A stretch of DNA of 64,000 nucleotides from an uncultured Clostridia bacterium (GTDB lineage Bacteria > Bacillota > Clostridia > Oscillospirales > Ruminococcaceae), in NCBI GenBank assembly GCA_947589355.1, contig CANPZC010000002.1, positions 62,001-126,000 on the forward strand. The letters run 5' to 3'. Below, piece after piece: positions 26,342-34,910 of the stretch. A program made the position numbers and the translations under genes. The notes beneath the pieces were generated by a model. The model did not search any database and was not told where the DNA came from. It saw only the letters and a list, made by a program, of their open reading frames with translations. The number at the start of each line of letters is the position of its first letter. Position 1 is the stretch's first letter.

Positions 26342-26350
26342 TGTTATAAT
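26342..26350 (+). promoter_or_regulatory. Extended -10 promoter before phoH
   Basis: TGTTATAAT (TG-N-TATAAT); the -35 position 17 bases upstream reads TTTTAA, a weak match. An extended -10 could compensate. About 50 bases before the phoH start. Confidence 0.5.
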
Positions 26351-26403
26351 GTATATTGGACAGATTGTTCGGATATTTTGTATAATTTACGGTGATAACA
26401 GAT

Positions 26404-27357
26404 ATGGCGGAAAGAATAATAAATGTTGAGCGCTCGGAGCTTGTGCTGAGCCTGTACGGCAGCTTTGACGAAAACATCAGGCTTTTGCAAAAGCAATACA
26501 ATGTTTCAATAGTCAACCGCGACGGAGATATTAAAATAACAGGCGAAGAAGACGATACTTTCAAGGCGGCACAGGCTATAGAAACGCTGATTTTCCTTGC
26601 GGGCAAGGGCGAGCAGATAAACGAGCAGACTATAAGATATGTGCTTTCCATGGTAGATGACGGCACTCAGGACGAGCTGAAAAAGCTGACCGATGACGGC
26701 ATTTGCATCACCATGGGCGGAAAGATAGTAAAGCCGAAAACTCTGGGTCAGAAAAGGTACATCAGCAGCATTAAAGAAAATACTATAGTTATAGGCATAG
26801 GTCCTGCCGGCACGGGAAAGACATATCTTGCGGTGGCAATGGCTGTAAAGGCATTTAGGGCGCATGAGGTGAACAAAATAATACTTACAAGACCCGCGGT
26901 AGAGGCAGGGGAGAAGCTGGGCTTTTTGCCGGGAGATCTTCAAAACAAGGTAGACCCGTATTTAAGACCGCTTTATGATGCTCTATTTGATATGCTCGGG
27001 CCCGAAGCGTTTGCGCGCCAGCAGGAGAGAGGGTGCATAGAAGTTGCTCCGCTTGCCTATATGCGCGGCAGAACGCTTGATGACAGCTTTATAATCCTTG
27101 ATGAGGCGCAGAACACCACGCCCGAACAGATGAAAATGTTCCTGACACGCTTGGGTTTTAACAGCAAGATAGTAATAACGGGCGATATTACGCAGATAGA
27201 TCTGCCCGATAAGAGAAAGTCGGGACTTGTGGAAGCTGTAAAGGTATTGAAAAATGTTGAGGATATATCTATCAACAGGTTTACCGAAAAGGACGTTGTA
27301 AGGCACAAGCTGGTGCAGGATATTATAAAAGCATATGATAAGTATTACAATCAATAG
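26404..27357 (+). CDS. phoH: PhoH family ATPase
   Basis: 317-residue P-loop ATPase. An N-terminal KH-like part (to about residue 100) is followed by the ATPase core with IGIGPAGTGKTYLAVAMAV (Walker A), TRPAVEAGEKLGFLPGDL, FIILDEAQNTTPEQMKMFLTR cut at the Walker B DEAQ, and VITGDITQIDLP. PhoH proteins are thought to act in RNA metabolism; the position before ybeY (16S rRNA 3' end processing) and era fits ribosome or RNA maintenance. I take ATG 26404, eight bases after GGTGA, rather than the GTG four codons earlier. Confidence 0.92.
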   Translation: MAERIINVERSELVLSLYGSFDENIRLLQKQYNVSIVNRDGDIKITGEEDDTFKAAQAIETLIFLAGKGEQINEQTIRYVLSMVDDGTQDELKKLTDDGICITMGGKIVKPKTLGQKRYISSIKENTIVIGIGPAGTGKTYLAVAMAVKAFRAHEVNKIILTRPAVEAGEKLGFLPGDLQNKVDPYLRPLYDALFDMLGPEAFARQQERGCIEVAPLAYMRGRTLDDSFIILDEAQNTTPEQMKMFLTRLGFNSKIVITGDITQIDLPDKRKSGLVEAVKVLKNVEDISINRFTEKDVVRHKLVQDIIKAYDKYYNQ

Positions 27358-27366
27358 GTGTAAAAT

Positions 27367-27849
27367 ATGGGAAAAATAAAAGTGCTGTTTTCAAATTCAC
27401 AAAAGATATATAAGATAACGCCGCAGCTTCGATCTCTGATAAGGCGGTGCTGTGAGCAGACGCTTATCTTTGAAGATATAGACGACAATGCGCAGGTGAG
27501 CGTTACTTTTGTAGATAACGAAGAGATCCACGCGCTGAATAAAGAATACAGAAACGTTGACAGACCTACTGATGTGCTGTCTTTTCCGCTTGGTGATGAA
27601 AACGGTTTTGACGTTGACAATTCCAGCAACGCTATTCTGCTCGGGGATATAGTTATTTCGGTCGAAAAAGCTATAGCGCAGGCGGAGGAGTACGGACATT
27701 CAACGGAGCGCGAGATAGCGTTTCTTACTGTACATTCAATGCTGCATCTTTTGGGATACGACCACGAAACGAGCGAGCAGGACGAAAAAGATATGTTTGC
27801 CAGGCAGGAAGAGATACTTTCACAGCTTGGCATAACACGAGATACATAA
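27367..27849 (+). CDS. ybeY: Endoribonuclease YbeY (16S rRNA maturation)
   Basis: 160-residue UPF0054 metallo-protein. The zinc motif H-x3-H-x5-H is seen in TVHSMLHLLGYDHET, and YRNVDRPTDVLSFPL precedes it as in all YbeY proteins. Role in the family: processing of the 16S rRNA 3' end and ribosome quality control. It starts 10 bases after phoH and is followed after 15 bases by era. Confidence 0.95.
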   Translation: MGKIKVLFSNSQKIYKITPQLRSLIRRCCEQTLIFEDIDDNAQVSVTFVDNEEIHALNKEYRNVDRPTDVLSFPLGDENGFDVDNSSNAILLGDIVISVEKAIAQAEEYGHSTEREIAFLTVHSMLHLLGYDHETSEQDEKDMFARQEEILSQLGITRDT

Positions 27850-27863
27850 AGACAGGGGAACAT

Positions 27864-28778
27864 ATGGAGAATATTAAAACTAAAAGCGCATTTATAACTA
27901 TTGTAGGCAGGGCGAACGCAGGCAAATCGTCGCTGCTCAACTGTCTGGTAGGGGAGAAGATAGCGGCAGTAAGCAATAAGCCGCAGACCACACGCACAAA
28001 GATAACAGGAGTTTTGACAAAAGGCGAAACTCAGCTTGTTTTTATTGATACGCCGGGTATGCATAAGCCGAAGAATAAGCTTTCAGACCATATGGTCAAG
28101 ACTATAAACGAGGCGGTCTCAGACGGCGAGATAATAGTTATGGTTGCCGACTGCACAAAGAAGATCTCCGACCATGAAAAAAATCTGATAAAGAGCTTTA
28201 AGGCAGGCAAGATGAAAGTTATTCTTGTGCTGAACAAGATAGATCTGCTTGAGGACAAGACTGCGCTGATATCGCTTATTACAGAATATTCGCAGCTTTA
28301 TGTGTTTGATGAAGTTGTGCCTGTATCTGTAATTGAAAAAGACGGCACGGACGAGCTGTTAGATGTGCTGATAAACTATGCGACTCCCTCGCCTCATTAT
28401 TTCCCTGATGATAAGTTTACAAACCAGCCGGAGAGAGTCATAATGGCTGAGATAGTCAGAGAAAAAGCTTTGCGCGCACTGAATGACGAAGTGCCGCACG
28501 GTATTGCAGTTACGGTTGAAAGCCTGAAAGAACGCCGTGACAAAAGCGGTGAAGATATTCTTGATATATCGATAACTATATACTGCGAGAGAGATACGCA
28601 CAAGAGCATAATAATAGGCAAAAACGGCTCGATGCTGAAAAAGATAGACAGCGATGCCCGAGCAGAATTGCAGCGATTTTTCAGAATAAAAGTAAATTTG
28701 CAGTGCTGGGTGAAAGTCAAAAAAGACTGGCGAAACAGCGAAGCGCTTATTAAAAATTTCGGTTTGTCGGATAAATAA
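27864..28778 (+). CDS. era: GTPase Era
   Basis: 304-residue GTPase with a C-terminal KH domain that binds the 3' end of 16S rRNA during 30S assembly. G1 is IVGRANAGKSSLLN, G2 lies in PQTTRTKITGV, G3 is DTPGMHKP, G4 is LNKIDLL and G5 is in VPVSVIEKDG. The KH part has HKSIIIGKNGSMLKKI. The ATG follows CAGGGGAAC. Gene order ybeY-era-yqzL-recO is as in other Firmicutes, though dgkA and cdd, often between ybeY and era, are missing. Confidence 0.97.
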   Translation: MENIKTKSAFITIVGRANAGKSSLLNCLVGEKIAAVSNKPQTTRTKITGVLTKGETQLVFIDTPGMHKPKNKLSDHMVKTINEAVSDGEIIVMVADCTKKISDHEKNLIKSFKAGKMKVILVLNKIDLLEDKTALISLITEYSQLYVFDEVVPVSVIEKDGTDELLDVLINYATPSPHYFPDDKFTNQPERVIMAEIVREKALRALNDEVPHGIAVTVESLKERRDKSGEDILDISITIYCERDTHKSIIIGKNGSMLKKIDSDARAELQRFFRIKVNLQCWVKVKKDWRNSEALIKNFGLSDK

Positions 28779-28822
28779 TTATCATGACGTATGCAGATAA
28801 TAGTTGCATACGGGGTGATATT

Positions 28823-28951
28823 ATGACTGATGAATTGTGGGAAAGGTTCGCAAAAAGCGGAAAGATATCCGATTACTTAGAATACAGACGTTCAAAACAG
28901 CAAGAGGAGCATGGTGTCATTGGAAACAGTGAACGGGGTAATAATTCGTGA
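28823..28951 (+). CDS. yqzL: YqzL-like small protein
   Basis: 42 codons, starting MTDELWERFAKSGKISDYLE. The ATG has an excellent ribosome site (GGGGTGATATT). The length, the W.xFxxSGxxxxYL pattern and the place between era and recO match YqzL of Bacillus, whose function is unknown. The C-terminal 13 codons overlap the start of recO in another frame, so translation of the two may be coupled. A 7-bp hairpin (CGTATGC / GCATACG, 28788-28812) ends directly at the ribosome site. Confidence 0.75.
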   Translation: MTDELWERFAKSGKISDYLEYRRSKQQEEHGVIGNSERGNNS

Positions 28952-29705
28952 AAAGCAGATAGGTGAGCAGGACAAGGCAATTGCAGTGATCACTAAAGAA
29001 AAGGGCGTTATAGAGGCTTTGGCAAAGGGCGCTATGAAGATAAACAGCAAGCTTGGCAGCGCAACTCAGCTTTTCACATATTCTAAACTTTGTTTCAACA
29101 AAAACAAGGACAGATACTACCTGAACAGCTGCGAGCCGATAAATTTGTTTTACAACATACGGCTGGAAGTGGATAAGTATGCTCTTGCTTGCTATTTTGC
29201 TGATATTATTCATTACACCATTCAGATAAACGAGCCGTGCGAAAACGTTGCAAGACTTATGATGAATACGCTGTATTTTCTAGATAACGGCAGGGTGAGC
29301 AACGAAACGCTGAAAGCAATTTTTGAATTTCGTCACATTTGTGAGATAGGTCTGATGCCTCAGCTGCTTTGCTGCCGCAGGTGCTACAGGTATTCTACAG
29401 ATTTAGGTCTGAATATGTATTTTGACATGAAAGACAGTATGCTGCTGTGTGAAGACTGCTATAACAGGCAGCACGCCGAAGATATTGATGAAGATGAAGA
29501 AGATACTTCTCATATGTACAAGCTTTCACCGCAGACAGTAGAAATACTTCGATATATCGCGCTTTCCGATCAGAAAAAGCTCTTTCACCTAAAGATGAAC
29601 GAGAAAAGGGAACGCTCGGTATCATTCATTACAGAGGAGTATCTTGAAACAAAGCTGGACGTAAGATTCAAATCGCTTACGTTCTACAGGTCACTAGGTC
29701 ACTAA
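28911..29705 (+). CDS. recO: DNA repair protein RecO
   Basis: 264-residue recombination mediator that helps load RecA together with RecR. The N-terminal OB-fold part has GVIIREKQIGEQDKAIAVIT and IEALAKGAMK. The C-terminal part has the zinc site CCRRCYRY ... CEDCYNRQH. Length is normal. AGAGGAG lies just before ATG 28911; the next codons GTG and TTG are also possible starts at better distance, so the N-terminus may be one to three residues shorter. Overlaps yqzL. Confidence 0.92.
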   Translation: MVSLETVNGVIIREKQIGEQDKAIAVITKEKGVIEALAKGAMKINSKLGSATQLFTYSKLCFNKNKDRYYLNSCEPINLFYNIRLEVDKYALACYFADIIHYTIQINEPCENVARLMMNTLYFLDNGRVSNETLKAIFEFRHICEIGLMPQLLCCRRCYRYSTDLGLNMYFDMKDSMLLCEDCYNRQHAEDIDEDEEDTSHMYKLSPQTVEILRYIALSDQKKLFHLKMNEKRERSVSFITEEYLETKLDVRFKSLTFYRSLGH

Positions 29706-29719
29706 ATTGAGGAATAAAT

Positions 29720-32125
29720 ATGTTTAATAGTTTTAATGACAATGTTTTGGAATTACATAAGATTCTTGAAATGCTCAAAAATGAGTGTTCAAATGATGCA
29801 TCGCGAGATATGGCGCTGAAAATTAGACCATGCGCTGAATTGCGCGATGTTAAAGAAGAAGTACAAAAGACCGCAGATGCGCTGGAATTGACGGTCAAAT
29901 TCGGTTCGCCTGTATTTTATAATATTACAAATGCTGCTGCGCTTGCCGACAGGGCATCTTCGGGTTCGCTTTTAAGCCTTGCTGAACTTATAGAAGTACG
30001 CAAACTGCTGCACCAGACCTCCGCACTTACCGAGTGGCACGACAGTTGCGGAAATGATGCGAAAAGTCTAGAATTCTTGTTTGAATGTATCTTTCCGAAC
30101 AGCTATCTTGAAAGACTGCTTGATTCTTCAATTCTTAACGAAGAAGAACTTGCCGATGATGCAAGCCCCGAGCTTTCTTCTATACGCAAGCGAATTTCAA
30201 GGGCAGGCGTTAAGATAAGAGAAAACCTGGAAAGCATGATAAAGTCGTCTGAAACGAAGAAGTATTTGCAGGAAGCAAGGGTAACACTGCGTGACGGTCG
30301 TTATGTTCTGCCCGTAAAATCGGAGCATAAAGGCGCGGTGAGCGGTCTGGTGCATGATACTTCATCTACCGGCGCAACGCTGTTTATCGAGCCTATGTCG
30401 GTTGTTGAAGCCAACAACGAGATACGCCTTTTAAAAGCGCAGGAGCAGGAAGAAATACACCGAATAATCACACATTTATCGGCTTTGTGCGGCGAATTTG
30501 CTTTGCGGTTTGCATCCGGGTACAAAGCCTGCGTAACGCTTGATCTGTACTTTGCTAAAGCGCAGCTTGCCGCAAAAATGCACGCCTCGGTGCCCGAAAT
30601 TTCAGATGACGGCATTATTGTGCTGAAAAAAGCACGTCACCCGCTTATTGACAAAAGCAGGGTAGTGCCTATTGATCTCAAGATAGGGGAGAGTTACAAC
30701 TCTTTGATAATCACAGGGCCGAACACGGGCGGTAAAACTGTTATACTGAAAACAGTTGGTCTGCTTACGCTGATGACGATGTGCGGTCTGCTGATTCCTG
30801 TTTCGGACGGCTCGAAAATATCGGTCTTTCAGAATGTATTGGCGGATATAGGCGATATGCAGTCTATTGAAGAAAGCCTTTCTACTTTTTCTTCGCATAT
30901 GACAAGAGTTGTTGATATACTTAAAAAAGCGGACAGTGAAAGTCTTATTCTTCTTGATGAGCTTGGCTCGGGTACCGACCCGATAGAGGGTGCGGCGCTT
31001 GCTGTTTCTATCATAGAAAAACTGAAAGAATGCGGCGCAAAGGTAATTTGCACAACGCATTATCAGGAGCTAAAACTGTACGCCATTGACAGCGAAGATA
31101 CAGAAAACGCCAGCTGCGAATTTGACGTTGAAACGCTGAAACCGACGTACAGGCTCATTATAGGTTCACCGGGTAAATCGAACGCTTTTGCAATCTCACG
31201 CCAGCTTGGTATGCCTGATGATATAATAAACAATGCTGAAAGCATGATAGGCAGCGAGAACAGGCGTTTTGAAAACATTCTGGAGGGACTGGAAAAGTCA
31301 CGCTCAGAGCTTGAAAAACTGCGCGATGAGGCTGACAAAAACCTTACCGAAAGTGAGAAGATGAAAGAATCTCTCGCAAAAGAAAAGGAACTTTTGGAGC
31401 AGCGCAAGGAAAAGGAACTTGAAATAGCCAGACGCGAAGCGAATGCGATAGTACGCCGCGTAACGCAGCAGTCAGAAAAGCTTATCGATGAGCTTGACAG
31501 CCTGCGAAAGGAAAAGGACAAGGCTGATTTTGCTCAGAAAGCTATAGATGCTAAGCACGCAAGCAAGACGGTGCTTAATAATATGTATAATGAAGCAAAC
31601 ACTGTGACAAAAAATGGCAGCGATTATGTTTTGCCGCGACCGCTGGTAAAAGGTGACAGAGTTCTGATAGCCGACATGAACAAGAACGGTATCGTTGTAA
31701 CTCCGCCTGATGCAAGCGGAAACTGCTTTGTTCATTCGGGCGTTATGAGAACGAAGATACACGTCTCGAAACTGCGGCTTATAGAAAAAGAAACTCCGCC
31801 TGCGCAAGGTAAGCCGCAAAATAAAGCGAAGTCTTCGGGCAGAGTTACTTCAAGCGGTGTTGAAAGCAGAATGACGCGCCGACCGCAAATGGAGCTCGAT
31901 ATACGCGGCTACACGGTAGATGAGGGTATCTATGAGGTCGACAGCTTTCTTGACGGTGCGGTGATGTCCGGCGAAAATGTTGTTACGATAATTCATGGCA
32001 AAGGAACAGGCGCATTAAAGAACGCCGTGCGTGAACATCTCAGTTCGCACAGGCTTGTAAAGACTTATCGTCGCGGTGTTTACGGCGAGGGCGAAGACGG
32101 GGTCACTATTGTTGAGCTTAAATAG
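29720..32125 (+). CDS. mutS2: MutS2 (RqcU-type) ATPase with Smr domain
   Basis: 801 residues. Core and clamp helices come first; then the ABC-type ATPase with ITGPNTGGKTVILKTVGL (Walker A, about residues 334-351), an ILLDELGSGTDP Walker B and CTTHYQELKLYA. A long coiled coil (about 510-610), a KOW-like segment (KGDRVLIADMNKNGIVV) and a C-terminal Smr domain (LDIRGYTVDEGI, IIHGKGTGAL) follow. In Bacillus the protein senses collided ribosomes; earlier work linked it to suppression of recombination. It follows recO by 14 bases, with GAGGAA before the ATG. Confidence 0.96.
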   Translation: MFNSFNDNVLELHKILEMLKNECSNDASRDMALKIRPCAELRDVKEEVQKTADALELTVKFGSPVFYNITNAAALADRASSGSLLSLAELIEVRKLLHQTSALTEWHDSCGNDAKSLEFLFECIFPNSYLERLLDSSILNEEELADDASPELSSIRKRISRAGVKIRENLESMIKSSETKKYLQEARVTLRDGRYVLPVKSEHKGAVSGLVHDTSSTGATLFIEPMSVVEANNEIRLLKAQEQEEIHRIITHLSALCGEFALRFASGYKACVTLDLYFAKAQLAAKMHASVPEISDDGIIVLKKARHPLIDKSRVVPIDLKIGESYNSLIITGPNTGGKTVILKTVGLLTLMTMCGLLIPVSDGSKISVFQNVLADIGDMQSIEESLSTFSSHMTRVVDILKKADSESLILLDELGSGTDPIEGAALAVSIIEKLKECGAKVICTTHYQELKLYAIDSEDTENASCEFDVETLKPTYRLIIGSPGKSNAFAISRQLGMPDDIINNAESMIGSENRRFENILEGLEKSRSELEKLRDEADKNLTESEKMKESLAKEKELLEQRKEKELEIARREANAIVRRVTQQSEKLIDELDSLRKEKDKADFAQKAIDAKHASKTVLNNMYNEANTVTKNGSDYVLPRPLVKGDRVLIADMNKNGIVVTPPDASGNCFVHSGVMRTKIHVSKLRLIEKETPPAQGKPQNKAKSSGRVTSSGVESRMTRRPQMELDIRGYTVDEGIYEVDSFLDGAVMSGENVVTIIHGKGTGALKNAVREHLSSHRLVKTYRRGVYGEGEDGVTIVELK

Positions 32126-32136
32126 CTGAAAATCTC

Positions 32137-32165
32137 TTGACAAACAGCCGAAAAGGGGGTATAAT
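32137..32165 (+). promoter_or_regulatory. Consensus promoter of the tyrosine recombinase gene
   Basis: TTGACA (32137-32142), 17-base spacer, TATAAT (32160-32165): perfect consensus. The leader that follows (~140 bases) contains the inverted repeat listed next. Confidence 0.85.
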
Positions 32166-32177
32166 AAAAACAGAACG

Positions 32178-32207
32178 AACTTCGCTAAATCAAAATTTAG
32201 CGAAGTT
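32178..32207. repeat. Long inverted repeat upstream of the recombinase (candidate recombination or control site)
   Basis: Perfect 13-bp arms AACTTCGCTAAAT and ATTTAGCGAAGTT separated by CAAA. Read as 12-bp arms with a 6-bp centre it has the geometry of a Xer-type core site. A third, direct copy TTTAGCGAAGTT lies at 32283-32294, three bases before the ribosome site of the recombinase. As RNA the repeat would also form a strong hairpin. Confidence 0.65.
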
Positions 32208-32282
32208 GAGGGGAGAGAAAAATTAAAAAGCCCCGTACAGGAGCGGAAATAAACGACATTAAGAAAATATAGGAAATTAGAG

Positions 32283-32294
32283 TTTAGCGAAGTT
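32283..32294 (+). repeat. Third copy of the TTTAGCGAAGTT element
   Basis: Twelve bases identical to one arm of the inverted repeat 76 bases upstream, placed immediately before the GAGGAG ribosome site of the recombinase gene. It could let the protein bind its own leader or, in RNA, pair with the complementary arm and change access to the start. Confidence 0.55.
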
Positions 32295-32309
32295 ATGAGG
32301 AGTGATATT

Positions 32310-33302
32310 TTGAAAAAAGAATACATGGAAGATTGCCCGAAGTATTTAACAGACTTTTTAACAAACCTAAAAGTAGTTCGTGGGCGCGGAGATCGCACCG
32401 AGGAAGCCTACTATTTAGACATTAGAACTTTTCTGCGCTATCTTAAAATTACAAACGGTCTCGCAGATCCGACAGCGGACTTTGAAACAATTAAAATTGC
32501 AGACACACCACTATTGCTTATATCAGATCTTAAATTATACGATGCTTACAATTATCTGCGCTACCTTAAAGATGTACGCAACAACACCAAAAAGACTCGT
32601 GCACGCAAATGCTCGGCGCTGAAGCAGTTTTATCAGTATCTGAACAAAAAAGCTATGATCATCGAAAACGATCCGCTTACGGAGCTTGAGATACCAAAGC
32701 TTGATAAGCAGCTGCCGAGATATCTGTCGCTTGAACAAAGTCAGTCGCTTATTGAGACTGTAAACAACGGCAGTTCTTTGCGCGATTATTGCATTATTGT
32801 GCTGTTTCTAAACTGTGGTATGCGGCTTAGTGAGCTGGTCGGGCTGGATCTCAACGACTACAGCCGCGATAACAAGACTTTGAGAATATTTGGCAAAGGC
32901 GGTAAAGAACGCATTGTATTTTTGAATAACGCTTGTGTGGCGGCACTTGATGCATATCTTGCAGAGCGCAACGCGGACGAGAAAAACAAAGGTCTGAACG
33001 CTATATTTATATCGCGAAATCACAGGCGAATAACAACACGCCGCGTTGAGATGATAGTTGAAGAAAACCTTGCAAAAGCAGGTCTTAACAACCTTGGAAT
33101 ATCTGTGCACAAGCTTAGGCACACGGCTGCAACGCTTATGTATCAGTACGGGCACGTTGACATGCTGGTGCTGAAAGAAATACTCGGTCATGAAAGCACT
33201 TCCACGACCGAGATATACACGCATTTGGCAAGCGAAAACCTTAAAAACGCTGCCGACAGCTCGCCTTTGGCAGATATTAAGCCTGCAAAAAAGAAGCAAT
33301 AA
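32310..33302 (+). CDS. Tyrosine recombinase (XerC/XerD-like)
   Basis: 330-residue site-specific recombinase. The N-terminal SAM-like core-binding domain (about residues 1-115) is followed by the catalytic domain with all expected residues: Arg in NCGMRLSELVGL, Lys in GKGGKERIV, HKLRH (His, Arg), His in LGHESTSTTEIYTHL and Tyr in the same segment. The start is TTG 32310, seven bases after GAGGAG; the ATG five codons earlier lacks a ribosome site. It has its own consensus promoter. It could be the housekeeping chromosome-dimer recombinase or one acting on the adjacent repeats; nothing else here looks like a mobile element. Confidence 0.9.
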   Translation: MKKEYMEDCPKYLTDFLTNLKVVRGRGDRTEEAYYLDIRTFLRYLKITNGLADPTADFETIKIADTPLLLISDLKLYDAYNYLRYLKDVRNNTKKTRARKCSALKQFYQYLNKKAMIIENDPLTELEIPKLDKQLPRYLSLEQSQSLIETVNNGSSLRDYCIIVLFLNCGMRLSELVGLDLNDYSRDNKTLRIFGKGGKERIVFLNNACVAALDAYLAERNADEKNKGLNAIFISRNHRRITTRRVEMIVEENLAKAGLNNLGISVHKLRHTAATLMYQYGHVDMLVLKEILGHESTSTTEIYTHLASENLKNAADSSPLADIKPAKKKQ

Positions 33303-33310
33303 TTCGCATA

Positions 33311-33916
33311 TTATTGCAGTGTCTGTTCGTCAAGAGTTAAACTGTATGCAGGCATGAATTCGGCTATAAATTCGTCTGCCTCGGCTATATTCATGGCTTC
33401 TATGGCTTTTCTTGTAGAAGCAAGCGCCTGCTCAAAATCGCGGTTGCCCATTTGAATTTCTTCCGTACATTTTATATATGCAGAAATTTTATCCGCCGCT
33501 TTTACCAAAGACCAAAGCTCGCTGTCGTTATCATTCGGGCAAAGAATATCTTCATACTCGCCGCGAATATCCTCCGGCAGATATGAGAGCAGCTGGCGTT
33601 CGGCGCGGTGCTCGACCTCTTTATAGGCAGATTTTATCTCCTTATTATAATACTTTATAGGAGTTGGCAGATCGCCCGTGAGTATCTCGGAGGCATCGTG
33701 GTACATTGCAAGCAGCGCGCATCTCTGCGGATCGACCTTGCCGCCGTGGCGCACATTTCTTAGCACGGCAAGCAGATGCGCTATATACGCCACTTCAAGG
33801 CTGTGTTCGCTGATATTCTCGGTAATAGTATTGCGCATAAGCCCCCAGCGGTTTATATACTTCATACGCGAAATTATAGCGAAAAATCCGCTGCTTTTCA
33901 TATTGTTACTGCTCAT
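33311..33916 (-). CDS. HD-domain hydrolase, YfbR (5'-deoxynucleotidase)-like
   Basis: 201 residues. The HD metal site is seen as ISEHSLEVAYIAHLL, then MYHDASEILTGDLPTPIKYYN, the arrangement of YfbR-type 5'-deoxynucleotidases that remove phosphate from deoxynucleoside monophosphates. A later Asp in LVKAADKISAYIKC completes the site. ATG 33916 follows GGAGGTAAATTGT. The start overlaps the end of the preceding gene by 11 bases. It is convergent with the recombinase gene with only 8 bases between stops. Confidence 0.85.
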   Translation of the reverse strand: MSSNNMKSSGFFAIISRMKYINRWGLMRNTITENISEHSLEVAYIAHLLAVLRNVRHGGKVDPQRCALLAMYHDASEILTGDLPTPIKYYNKEIKSAYKEVEHRAERQLLSYLPEDIRGEYEDILCPNDNDSELWSLVKAADKISAYIKCTEEIQMGNRDFEQALASTRKAIEAMNIAEADEFIAEFMPAYSLTLDEQTLQ

Positions 33917-34850
33917 ACAATTTACCTCCGTATATTTGTTTGTCAGGGTCAAACTCTCTTAAAAACAGCATATTATCAATAGTAATAGCAGTTTTGCACC
34001 AGTTTTCGGCGACGTACCACTCGTTATAATTGCTCCATTGCCACGGAACATAGAACGAGCCGTCGTCGAGCTGGGTGTTTTTTATATATTCACATTCGGC
34101 TTTACACAGATCTTCTAAACTTTCGCTGTAAAATCTGCTGTTTTTAGATGTTATGAAAGCTGAAGGTCTGGGAATATAATCGCCCCAGTGTGAAACGTCA
34201 CGGCAGATGCTTTTGTCAACAATTTCATCAAGTTTTGATAAGAACGCTGTTTCATCAAAAGGAATTGCGCCGGTATCTTTGCAGTCCTCATACATAGTGA
34301 TAAAACATCTTGCTATATGCCGTTCTATAGGAGCATCATTTATAAACCACTTTGCCGCCTCTTTCACAAGCTGCAGGCCTTTTTTGTAAAGAGCACTTCC
34401 CTCTTGTGCGTATTTTACTATAAAACCTGCAAGAGCAGCAGTCGGGTTGTATTCAAATAAACTGCCATTTTCGGTATATTTCCACCAAAACGCACACGGG
34501 CAATCGTTGTTTGAAGGCACAGTATTCTGCCACTGGCGGTGCGCTTCATCAAAGCCGTCACCGCTTTCAAGATATCGCAATATCCCTGAAATTATCGGGT
34601 GGACGCTGTCAATACCGCCGATACTGCGAATGTATTCTGTAGCTTTCCACACGCCCATAGGCAAAGAATAGCGGTTGAAGTTATCAGCCTCAATGCCCCA
34701 GCCAAAACCGCCGTCAGGGTTCTGGTAAGCTGAAAGCGCGGTCAGCACATCATCGCGGCTGCCGTTTTCAAAGTGATACTTAAATAAAGCCAAGTCAACG
34801 GGTCTGGCATTTCGGTAGATAAAATTTTTCGCTTTTTCAAAAGTGTTCAT
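33906..34850 (-). CDS. Prenyltransferase/squalene-cyclase-repeat-like protein of unknown function
   Basis: 314 residues. DVLTALSAYQNPDGGFGWGIEAD and KNTQLDDGSFYVPWQW carry the QNPDGGFG-type repeats of alpha/alpha-barrel proteins (terpene cyclase and prenyltransferase fold). The DxDD motif of class II cyclases is not seen, so I do not infer cyclase activity. No membrane helix. ATG 34850 lies eight bases after AGGAG. It is 60 bases downstream of the AraC regulator and overlaps the HD gene, so these may be one unit. Function unknown. Confidence 0.7.
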   Translation of the reverse strand: MNTFEKAKNFIYRNARPVDLALFKYHFENGSRDDVLTALSAYQNPDGGFGWGIEADNFNRYSLPMGVWKATEYIRSIGGIDSVHPIISGILRYLESGDGFDEAHRQWQNTVPSNNDCPCAFWWKYTENGSLFEYNPTAALAGFIVKYAQEGSALYKKGLQLVKEAAKWFINDAPIERHIARCFITMYEDCKDTGAIPFDETAFLSKLDEIVDKSICRDVSHWGDYIPRPSAFITSKNSRFYSESLEDLCKAECEYIKNTQLDDGSFYVPWQWSNYNEWYVAENWCKTAITIDNMLFLREFDPDKQIYGGKLYEQ

Positions 34851-34910
34851 CAAAGGTTCTCCTTTACAATAAATTCGGAAAGTTTCCTTTTTTATCTTAC
34901 CGTAAAAATG

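Noticed and set aside
32178-32207. Inverted repeat as a transcription terminator of mutS2
   Set aside because: It lies after the recombinase promoter, has no T-run after either arm, and has a third copy near the recombinase start, so termination is not its likely job.
32310-33302. Integrative element around the tyrosine recombinase
   Set aside because: No tRNA target, excisionase, relaxase or phage genes nearby; both flanks are ordinary chromosomal genes.
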